NCBI GenBank assembly: GCA_031257955.1
Contig: JAIRNQ010000298.1
Span: 1 to 12,275 of the forward strand
Source of the DNA: Deltaproteobacteria bacterium
GTDB taxonomy: Bacteria > Desulfobacterota > Desulfarculia > Adiutricales > Adiutricaceae
DNA length: 12,275 nucleotides
Direction of reading: 5' to 3'
In this document: positions 1 to 5,815 of the stretch, one piece after another
Position numbering within the stretch: position 1 is the first letter of the stretch
How the letters are laid out: each line of letters starts with the position of its first letter
Notes under the pieces: generated by a model
What the model was told of the DNA's origin: nothing
What the model saw: the letters and a program-made list of their open reading frames with translations, nothing else
Database searches by the model: none
Made by a program: the position numbers and the translations under genes

Positions 1-1
1 A

Positions 2-160
2 CCGTAGGCCTTTTTTTGGGGTACGGGGGCACCGGGGTGGGTTTTTTGGGACAATCGATAGGGTGGCCGTGGACTTTTTTTTGGGGCTCGGGGAGGCAAA
101 AAAAAGGTTTTTGGGACAATCGAAAGGGTAGCCGTGGACATTTTTTTTGGGGGGCGCGGG
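2..160. repeat. 65-bp-period tandem repeat of T-runs and G-runs
   Basis: A motif CCGTGGAC (CCGTAGGC in the first copy) followed by 7-8 T and 4-6 G recurs with CCGT at 2, 67 and 132, an exact 65-base spacing. Between these, TTTTTGGGACAATCGA occurs at 43-58 and again at 108-123, also 65 bases apart, followed by AGGGT(G/A)GCCGTGGAC in both. A weaker fourth unit may start at 171 (T-run, then CTCGATAG at 188-195). The period is not a multiple of three, and no conserved protein is encoded. Its role is unknown; it could be a minisatellite-like expansion or a regulatory or structural element. Confidence 0.8.
18..41 (+). other. Predicted G-quadruplex motif
   Basis: Four G-runs (18-21, 25-29, 34-37, 39-41) are separated by loops of 3, 4 and 1 bases, which satisfies the usual G3+N1-7 pattern on the + strand. 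It lies inside the first unit of the 65-bp tandem repeat. A second, weaker G-rich cluster (149-154, 158-161, 165-167, 169-170) occurs in the third unit. Whether it folds in the cell cannot be told from sequence. Confidence 0.45.
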
Positions 161-170
161 GAGTGGGAGG

Positions 171-360
171 TTTTTTTGCCAACGGGCGCTCGATAGCTGG
201 AAAGCGTAGGTATTTTCTAGGGTTTAGTTAACGGGCTTTCGTTAGTTTAAGGGAAGTCGGGGAGCGGTTGGTCAATTAAACTGACCCAGGGACTATTGGG
301 CCCGCCGTTTGGAAATTTTCGAGGCTTGTTGGAGGTTTTGAGGCCGGAAGTTTTGGGTAT
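171..360. other. Region upstream of the chelatase gene without a recognisable gene
   Basis: Together with the repeat block this makes a 360-base stretch with no credible gene. The T/G-rich sequence gives a short open frame, but its product is low-complexity Phe/Gly/Trp repeats. A small inverted repeat, GGTCA-N7-TGACC, sits at 270-286. I see no sigma-70 promoter that I would defend. Purine-rich GGAGG (331-335) and GGAAG (346-350) lie before the TTG at 361 and may serve as ribosome binding sites. Confidence 0.5.
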
Positions 361-2562
361 TTGGCTAAGCGGCCGCGAATGGCCGGCCGAAATTGGGGTT
401 TATCCCGGGACCGCCCCGGACCCCGGACGGGAAGGGACATGGTCGATGGCGACATAAAACGGGCGCCCAGGGCCGGGGCGACGGAGAAGTCCTCCGGCGG
501 CTACCCGCTGGCCGCCTTGGTCGGCCAAGCCGATATGGCCCGAGCCCTGATCCTTTTGGCCGTAGACGCCGATCTGGGCGGACTGTTGCTGGTAGGGGAG
601 AAGGGCACGGCCAAGAGCACGGCCGCTCGGGCCTTGGCGGAGATTTTGCCCGCTTTTGACGGCCGGCTGGATTGCCCCTATCACTGCCGACCGGATCTGG
701 CGGCGGAGATCTGCCCCTCCTGCGCCCAGACCCCGGGCCCGGTGGGGGAGGTGAGGGCCCCCTTTAAGACCGTGCCCCTGGGCGTGACCGAGGAGCGCCT
801 TTTGGGTGGGCTGGACTGGGAAGCCACCCTTAGAGCCGGAAGGCCCACCCTAAAGCCCGGCCTTTTGGGCGAGGCCAACCACGGCTTGGTTTACGTGGAC
901 GAGGTTAACCTGCTGGCGCCCTCCCTGGCCCACCTGCTGCTGGACGCCGTCTCCGGGGGGCGGGTGACCGTGGAGCGGGACGGGCTTTCGCTTTGGCACC
1001 CGGCCAAGGTGGCCCTATTGGGTTCCATGAACCCGGAGGAGGGGCCGTTGGGCCCCCAGCTGGCCGACCGTTTCGCTCTGTCGGTAACCCTTAAGGGCGA
1101 GTCCGATCCGGCCGTCCGGGCCGAGATCGTCAGGCGCCGGCTGGCCTACGAGCGGGACCCGGCGGCCTTTAGGGCGGCCTGGGCCCGGGAGAGCCAAGGC
1201 CTTACCCTACGAATCAAACGGGCCCGGGAGATCCTCGCCCGGCTGGTGCCCTCGCCGGGCGCCTCGCGCTTGGCCGCCCGCTTGGCCCAGTCGGTCAAAG
1301 CCGCCGGCCATAGGGCCGATCTGGCCCTGTGCCGGGCCGCCCTGGCTTTGGCCGCCTGGGAGATGGCCGCCGAACCCGAGTATTTGGGGGTTTTGGGGCT
1401 TTCGGGTCTTTCGGGACCTTCCGGCCCGCCTCAAGGCTTTGAGGTCGGCCCGGAGCGGATTCGGGAAGTCAGCCACTTGGTCTTGCCGACCAGGGAGAGG
1501 CCGGATCGGGCCAGGCGGGAGAAGACTTTCGTGGGCCAGGTCAAAAAAGTCGAAAATTTGTCGGAGATCCGCGGGCAAGAGGTTTATCTGACCGGCCGGC
1601 CCGAGATCCCGCCGGAGTTTAAGCCGGAATCGTTGTCCGCGGAAGACCGGACGGCACTGACCGTCTACGAGGTGGCCCAGACCTTCGACGTCGTTAGCCC
1701 CAAAACCCGCGAGGCCCCCGGGCCCAAAGAACGTTCGGGCCGACGCGGCTGGCGGGAGACGGCCAAGGCCCGGGGTAGGGCCTTTAAGACCACGGCCAGG
1801 CGGCTGGGAAGGCCGGTCTCGCTTTCGGCCACTCTCAGGGCGGCGGCCCCGTTCCAGGCCCTTCGAAGGCAAAGGCTGGGGGACGACGATATGGGCCGGG
1901 TCGGGGACCGGACCGGGGACCGGGCCGGGGACCGGGAGGCGGGGAGGGCGTTGCTGCTGAACCCGAACGACTTTCGGGAAAAAGTTTATAGGCACAAAAC
2001 CGGCCGTCTGGTATTGTTCGTGGTCGACTCCTCAGGCTCCATCGGGACCCTCTACCGCATGGAAGAGGCCAAGGCCGCCGCCATGTCCCTTTTGGCCGAC
2101 GCCTACCGCAAGCGCGACCGGGTGGCCTTGATAGCCTTTTACGGCCAAGCGGCGGAACTGCTCCTGCCCCCCACCAACAGCCCGGATCTGGCCGGGCGCC
2201 TTTTGGCCAGTTTGCCCTCGGGCGGCAAAACTCCTTTGGCCGCGGCCCTGGCCATGGCCCACCGCCTCATAGCCGTCGAGCGCTCCAAGGACCCAAAAAT
2301 CACCCCCCACGTCATCCTCATGACCGACGGACGCCCCAACGTGCCCCTGGATCCGGCCCGCTCGCCCTGGCCCGAGGTCCTGGCCATGGCCGGACGAATG
2401 GCCGACGATCCCACCGTCAAGTTTTTGTTGATCGACACCGATCGGGGCGCCTACAACGACTACAAGCTGACCCGGGAACTGGCCGAGCGGCTGCGTTGCC
2501 CCAGGATGAGCCTGGAGGAACTTCGTCGGGGAAGTCTGGAGGGCTGGCTGGGGGGCGACTGA
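361..2562 (+). CDS. Fused ChlI-ChlD type Mg/Co-chelatase AAA+ and VWA protein
   Basis: The 733-residue product joins an AAA+ ATPase of the ChlI/BchI type to a C-terminal von Willebrand A domain of the ChlD/BchD type. By family knowledge such proteins power metal insertion (Mg2+ or Co2+) into tetrapyrroles with a large ChlH/CobN-like subunit, which is not in this window. Visible motifs are Walker A GEKGTAKST (79-87), Walker B LVYVDEVN (176-183), sensor and arginine-finger region GSMNPEEG to ADRF (221-238), and MIDAS residues DSSGS (556-560), T624 and D656 of MTDG. C105, C109, C118 and C121 could bind a metal. Two low-complexity linkers occur: GLS/GPS/GPP triplets (346-357) and GDRx repeats (515-526). 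The start is uncertain: TTG 361, ATG 379 or ATG 439. The conserved domain begins only at residue 48, so ATG 439 is quite possible. Metal specificity cannot be read from the sequence. A terminator follows. Confidence 0.88.
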   Translation: MAKRPRMAGRNWGLSRDRPGPRTGRDMVDGDIKRAPRAGATEKSSGGYPLAALVGQADMARALILLAVDADLGGLLLVGEKGTAKSTAARALAEILPAFDGRLDCPYHCRPDLAAEICPSCAQTPGPVGEVRAPFKTVPLGVTEERLLGGLDWEATLRAGRPTLKPGLLGEANHGLVYVDEVNLLAPSLAHLLLDAVSGGRVTVERDGLSLWHPAKVALLGSMNPEEGPLGPQLADRFALSVTLKGESDPAVRAEIVRRRLAYERDPAAFRAAWARESQGLTLRIKRAREILARLVPSPGASRLAARLAQSVKAAGHRADLALCRAALALAAWEMAAEPEYLGVLGLSGLSGPSGPPQGFEVGPERIREVSHLVLPTRERPDRARREKTFVGQVKKVENLSEIRGQEVYLTGRPEIPPEFKPESLSAEDRTALTVYEVAQTFDVVSPKTREAPGPKERSGRRGWRETAKARGRAFKTTARRLGRPVSLSATLRAAAPFQALRRQRLGDDDMGRVGDRTGDRAGDREAGRALLLNPNDFREKVYRHKTGRLVLFVVDSSGSIGTLYRMEEAKAAAMSLLADAYRKRDRVALIAFYGQAAELLLPPTNSPDLAGRLLASLPSGGKTPLAAALAMAHRLIAVERSKDPKITPHVILMTDGRPNVPLDPARSPWPEVLAMAGRMADDPTVKFLLIDTDRGAYNDYKLTRELAERLRCPRMSLEELRRGSLEGWLGGD
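1396..1431 (+). repeat. Short in-frame triplet-residue repeat inside the chelatase gene
   Basis: Four 9-base units encode GLS, GLS, GPS and GPP, a Gly-X-Y pattern, with CTTTCGGG repeated in the DNA. They lie between the AAA+ domain and the linker before the VWA domain, and probably form a flexible spacer that arose by local duplication. Confidence 0.6.
1903..1938 (+). repeat. Three 12-base in-frame repeats encoding GDRx
   Basis: Three tandem 12-base units (GGGGACCGG plus one variable codon) encode GDRT, GDRA and GDRE just before the VWA domain of the chelatase protein. The length is a multiple of three, so copy-number change would keep the frame. The surrounding linker (about 450-530) is basic rather than strongly acidic. 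Confidence 0.7.
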
Positions 2563-2599
2563 GGCCGCCCATCCGGATCCATTCCGGACAAAGGGCCGA

Positions 2600-2622
2600 A
2601 AGGCGCGGGCGCGCTTTTTTTT
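2600..2622 (+). terminator. Rho-independent terminator after the chelatase gene
   Basis: A stem AAGGCGC (2600-2606) pairs with GCGCTTT (2611-2617), with one G-T wobble and loop GGGC, and is followed directly by an eight-base T tract (2615-2622). It starts 38 bases after the stop codon. This separates the chelatase transcript from the downstream genes. Confidence 0.8.
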
Positions 2623-2788
2623 GTTTCATTTTTGGGGATAACGTGATAACATAATGAACCATAAAGTCTGGTTAGGTTAGACGTTTTTTTAGGCATGTAA
2701 TTATAGTTAGGTAATTTAACGAGCCTTATGCCTTTTCGGGTCTGACCTTTCCGGCGTCGAACGTTCTTCCGCGAGCTTCTAATTTCGT
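2623..2788. other. AT-rich intergenic spacer
   Basis: This part of the 387-base gap between the chelatase gene and the helicase-like gene encodes no recognisable product. It is markedly richer in A and T than the genes. It carries short direct repeats: GATAAC at 2637 and 2645, and GGTTAGGTTAG at 2670-2680. CATAAT (2650-2655) and TATAGT (2702-2707) resemble -10 boxes, but I see no well-spaced -35 for either. Confidence 0.5.
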
Positions 2789-2794
2789 TATAAT
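2764..2794 (+). promoter_or_regulatory. Candidate sigma-70 promoter for the helicase-like gene (and perhaps jetAB)
   Basis: A perfect TATAAT -10 box lies at 2789-2794 in an otherwise GC-rich genome. The -35 is weak (TTCTTC at 2764-2769 with 19-base spacing, or TTCCGC at 2767-2772 with 16). Transcription would begin near 2801 and leave a leader of about 150 bases before the ATG at 2950. The call rests mainly on the -10 box and its position between a terminator and the next gene. Confidence 0.4.
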
Positions 2795-2826
2795 GGTCGA
2801 GTCAACCTTTGGGCTTTTTTTGGGGG

Positions 2827-2914
2827 CCAAGCCGCCGGCTTGGACGGCCAAAACTTTTTCGCCCCGTTGGCCGGATTTCGTCTTTCATAACCTCCCCCGC
2901 CGGGCCCTGGCGGG
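2827..2914 (+). other. Two hairpins in the leader of the helicase-like gene
   Basis: Hairpin one is CCAAGCC (2827-2833) with GGCTTGG (2837-2843), 7 bp and a 3-base loop. It directly follows a T7G5 run (2815-2826) like those in the repeat block at the window start. Hairpin two is CCCGCC (2896-2901) with GGCGGG (2909-2914), 6 bp and a 7-base loop, 35 bases before the start codon. Neither has a T tract, so they are not classical terminators; a role in leader folding or translation is only a possibility. Confidence 0.4.
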
Positions 2915-2939
2915 CAAATTTACGATAACCTAAATGTTT

Positions 2940-2943
2940 GGAG
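2940..2943 (+). promoter_or_regulatory. Ribosome binding site choosing the ATG at 2950
   Basis: GGAG lies 6 bases before ATG 2950 and only 3 bases before ATG 2947. The spacing favours 2950. A TTG at 2938 in the same frame overlaps this GGAG and is unlikely to be used. Confidence 0.6.
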
Positions 2944-2949
2944 ACCATG

Positions 2950-5625
2950 ATGTCAGCCATAAATGAGGAAATGACTTTCGTTTCTCGAGATTGCAAGAGT
3001 ATATTGGATATTTGCGACAAAATTTGCCAGGCCAGCGAAGGGCTCTTGGACAACGAAAGGACCCGGCTTCTGGAAAGCGGCCAGCTTTCCGGCAACCTTA
3101 GGGCCAAGGACCACGATTCCGAGATTTTCGCCGCCGCCCGGCTGAGGGACGTCCCGGTCATCGCCAGGATTGGCTGCAAAGACGAATCCAACCGGACCAG
3201 AATTTTCTATACCTGCCCCTGCTCGCCCCCGTCCGGTATCCCCAGGGCCAACCTTAATTCCATCTACTCGCCTATGGGCCGTCTGGCCGTGCTTCCCTTG
3301 GGATCCTCTTTGGTCACCCCCAAGGGCGAGACTTTGGTGGTAAGCGATCGGGCCGCCCTGAGGCCGGTGGACTACCGCGTGGGCCACGACGTCCAGGACA
3401 CGCTTTTCGAGTCCCTAAACCGGGACCGCCTCCGGGTTAAGTCCCTGCGCGATTTCGTTCGCACCTTCGGCGAGAACCGCCCCAAACTGGCCGTGGAGGC
3501 CAGCGACGGGCCTCCGCTGGTCCCGGCCGAGGAATTGGACGTGGTGGTGGACGAGGGCGAAACCCGCGCCCCTTCGGTCTTTCACGGGCTGCGTCAGCCC
3601 CATCTTCTGGATCTCTTCCAGGACGAGACCCTCAGGCGTCCCTTCCAGACCAAGCAGTGCCTGGTGGGACCACCGGGTTCCGGCAAAACCGTCACCCTCA
3701 TAAGGCGCTTGGATTTCAACATTTCCGGCGAGGCCCTGGAAGCCGAAAACCCGACCTTACCGGAAAAGCTGGCCGGCCAATCGGCCCAACCCCATTCGGT
3801 CAGCTGGTACTTATTCCTGCCCACCGATACCCTGCGCCGCTATCTGCGGGACACCTTCACCGATTTGGTCATCCCCGGCTTCGACAAAAACGCCCTGACC
3901 TGGGACGAGGCCCGCCTGGAGCTGGCCACCGACTTCTTCCGTATCCTTTCCGCCAAAGGGGCCCATGGCCTACGGCTGGCCAAATCCGCCGGCAAGATCT
4001 CCAAGGCCGCCCTGGCCGACGCGGCCGGCTGGTACGCCGACTTTTCGGCCTTCCAAGCCAAAAGCTACTTCCAGGCCCAGAAGGCCCAGGCCCGCTTTCT
4101 TTTCGAGCAAGCGGACCCGGAAATCTCCCATCTGGGGCAGCAGCTGGAGGAACTTTTGGAGAAAAGTTCAGACCATACCCTTCTGTGGTTCAAGCGGGCC
4201 TTGGATCCTTACCAGGAGGGCCTCTCCGACCTCTTGTCCGGAAAGGCCGACGTCATCCAGAGGGAGCTTAAGAGCGCCTTCCAAAGCCACGTCGAGCGCG
4301 ACCCCACCCTGATCGACGGACTGGTCTCGCTGGTCCTGACCGGCGACCGGGCCGACAAAACCGAGGAAAACGGCCGCTCGGCCAACCTCTTTAGGCGCGA
4401 GGCCTTTGGGGTTTATTCCTCGGCCCTCCTCGAGTACGCCGTGGCCCTGGCCAGGGGCAAAAGCCTCCCCAGGGATTCCCGCTCCGGGCGGGCGCTGGGC
4501 TGGCTGGGCGAGGGCCGGCTGCTACCCCAAGCCCGGCTAAAAGAGCTGGGTGCCGACCAGATCGTTTGTCGGGCCCTGCGGCGCTTTAAGGTCGACGGCC
4601 CCGCTTTTTTCAATGCCTATTTCGATTCCATCGTCCCCAACTACCTGCGCTTCCGTCGCCACAACCGCCTCTGGTATACCAAGGCCGTCGGGGCCAGCCG
4701 CCAAGTGGAACCCTTCGAGGTCGATCTTCTGCTGCTTTCCTTTCTGGAGCCGGGTTCGGAAATACTCAAAAACGTCCAAGCCTCAATGGAGAAGGTCCGC
4801 CTAAACTGGTCGTTGGACAACTTGTCTTATCTGACCAGAAACCAGGTCCTCGTGGACGCGGCCTCGGATTTTTCCCCGGTCCAGCTTAAATGCATGGTCT
4901 CGCTGGCCAACGGCAATCTGGGCTCGGTGACCGTGGCCGCCGATCTGGGCCCCCGGGCCCCGGTTTACGGCCTCAAGTCCTTGGACGATCTGGAATGGGC
5001 CCTCCCTAAGGCCACTTTGGCCGAGTTCCAGATCAACTACCGCCAATCCAAGCCATTGTTGGAGCTGACCGACATCCTTTCCGGATCCACCAAGGCCCGT
5101 TTTTTGGCCAGCCGCTTCGAGTCCAAGGGACCCAAGCCGGCCTTGGCCCAAAACCTGGGATCGCATTCCGCAACCGCCGCCTGGATTTCGGCGCGCGTTT
5201 CTGAGATAATCTCCCGAGCCGGACGATTGCCCTCGGCGGCCGTGGCCGTGGCCAAACCCTCCGAGGTCGGACCCCTGGCCGAGGCCCTGACCAAGGCGCT
5301 GGGAAAGGCCCTGGAAGGCCTCCCCGAGGCCCAAGGCCTGAAGGCCTTGGCCTGCGTGCCCGGCCAACCCTTAGGCAACTCCAGCGACCTGCGGGTCCTG
5401 ACTCTGGACGAGGCCAGGGGCCTGGAATTCGAGGCCTTCTTTCTGGTCTCCCAAGAGATCCCGGAAAACCCGGCCGAGCGAATCTACCTGGCCGCCACCC
5501 GGGCCATAACCTATTTGGGCTTTGCCTTCCGGGACGAACTCCCGGCCGAACTGGACAATCTGGCCAGGCTCACCGTGTCCGGCTGGTCCCAGCCCCAAGA
5601 GACCTTCGCCGCCGTGAGTCTATGA
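2950..5625 (+). CDS. UvrD-like SF1 helicase homologue with eroded motifs II and III (probable pseudo-helicase)
   Basis: The 891-residue product has the order of a UvrD/Rep-type superfamily 1 protein. Motif I (Walker A) is GPPGSGKT (240-247). An Ia-like stretch, YLFLPTDTLRRYL, follows. Motif IV is NYRQ (696-699), motif V is ARGLEFE (822-828) and motif VI is YLAATRA with R851. At the motif II site, normally DEAQD, it reads DAASD (636-640) in an otherwise textbook context (VLV before, FSPVQLK after). Motif III, normally GDxxQ, reads ADLGP (664-668). Loss of the catalytic Glu and of both Gln suggests nucleotide binding without normal hydrolysis. The frame is open and full length, so it is not a decayed gene. 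The N-terminal 230 residues lack SF1 motifs; SPMGRLAVLPLG near 107-118 faintly recalls GreA/GreB C-terminal domains. It lies 190 bases before jetA on the same strand. Its function is unknown: a nucleic-acid-binding partner, or a regulator of the Wadjet genes, are guesses. Confidence 0.8.
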   Translation: MSAINEEMTFVSRDCKSILDICDKICQASEGLLDNERTRLLESGQLSGNLRAKDHDSEIFAAARLRDVPVIARIGCKDESNRTRIFYTCPCSPPSGIPRANLNSIYSPMGRLAVLPLGSSLVTPKGETLVVSDRAALRPVDYRVGHDVQDTLFESLNRDRLRVKSLRDFVRTFGENRPKLAVEASDGPPLVPAEELDVVVDEGETRAPSVFHGLRQPHLLDLFQDETLRRPFQTKQCLVGPPGSGKTVTLIRRLDFNISGEALEAENPTLPEKLAGQSAQPHSVSWYLFLPTDTLRRYLRDTFTDLVIPGFDKNALTWDEARLELATDFFRILSAKGAHGLRLAKSAGKISKAALADAAGWYADFSAFQAKSYFQAQKAQARFLFEQADPEISHLGQQLEELLEKSSDHTLLWFKRALDPYQEGLSDLLSGKADVIQRELKSAFQSHVERDPTLIDGLVSLVLTGDRADKTEENGRSANLFRREAFGVYSSALLEYAVALARGKSLPRDSRSGRALGWLGEGRLLPQARLKELGADQIVCRALRRFKVDGPAFFNAYFDSIVPNYLRFRRHNRLWYTKAVGASRQVEPFEVDLLLLSFLEPGSEILKNVQASMEKVRLNWSLDNLSYLTRNQVLVDAASDFSPVQLKCMVSLANGNLGSVTVAADLGPRAPVYGLKSLDDLEWALPKATLAEFQINYRQSKPLLELTDILSGSTKARFLASRFESKGPKPALAQNLGSHSATAAWISARVSEIISRAGRLPSAAVAVAKPSEVGPLAEALTKALGKALEGLPEAQGLKALACVPGQPLGNSSDLRVLTLDEARGLEFEAFFLVSQEIPENPAERIYLAATRAITYLGFAFRDELPAELDNLARLTVSGWSQPQETFAAVSL

Positions 5626-5629
5626 CGCG

Positions 5630-5662
5630 CCCCTCCCCCGCCCGCCCCCACGGGCGGGCGGG
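5630..5662. other. GC hairpin overlapping a minus-strand G-quadruplex motif
   Basis: An 11-bp perfect GC stem (5637-5647 with 5652-5662, loop CCAC) begins 12 bases after the helicase-like stop. Its left side overlaps four C-runs (5630-5633, 5635-5639, 5641-5643, 5645-5649) separated by single bases, which on the minus strand is a tight G-quadruplex motif. No T tract follows, so it is not a standard terminator. It could slow polymerase, protect the 3' end of the upstream message, or partly insulate jetA. Confidence 0.6.
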
Positions 5663-5678
5663 CGGACTAATCGACGCC

Positions 5679-5698
5679 CGGGCCAGCGCTCGGGCCCG
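5679..5698 (+). other. Second GC-rich hairpin before jetA
   Basis: CGGGCC (5679-5684) pairs perfectly with GGCCCG (5693-5698) around an 8-base loop that itself holds AGCGCT. Several overlapping GCCCG pairings are possible between 5675 and 5725. I see no gene and no clear promoter between 5626 and 5815. Confidence 0.4.
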
Positions 5699-5815
5699 CC
5701 CCCGGGCCTACGCCCGTGCCCGCGAGAGTGGCCCTTACGCCCGAGACCAGCTTCCGCCAGCGCCCTGCCCGAGCCGAGCTTTCCGGCCAACGACAATCCT
5801 TTCAAGTGAGCGTAG

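Noticed and set aside
16..231. Open frame of 71 codons in the T/G-rich repeat block
   Set aside because: The product is a low-complexity Phe/Gly/Trp/Arg string forced by T-runs and G-runs; the 65-base period shifts frame between units, and there is no ribosome binding site.
1..360. CRISPR array
   Set aside because: The 65-bp units repeat along nearly their whole length without unique spacers, there are only about three, and no cas gene is present.
1207..1995. 262-codon open frame on the minus strand inside the chelatase gene
   Set aside because: It lies antisense to a clearly conserved AAA+/VWA gene; the product is Gly/Pro/Arg-rich without motifs, as expected for a shadow frame in GC-rich DNA.
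2938..2940. TTG as start of the helicase-like gene
   Set aside because: It overlaps the GGAG ribosome site that fits ATG 2950 and lacks its own site.
3657..4271. 204-codon + strand frame inside the helicase-like gene
   Set aside because: It is Pro/Gly/Arg-rich, overlaps the Walker A region of the real gene in another frame, and has no recognisable domain.
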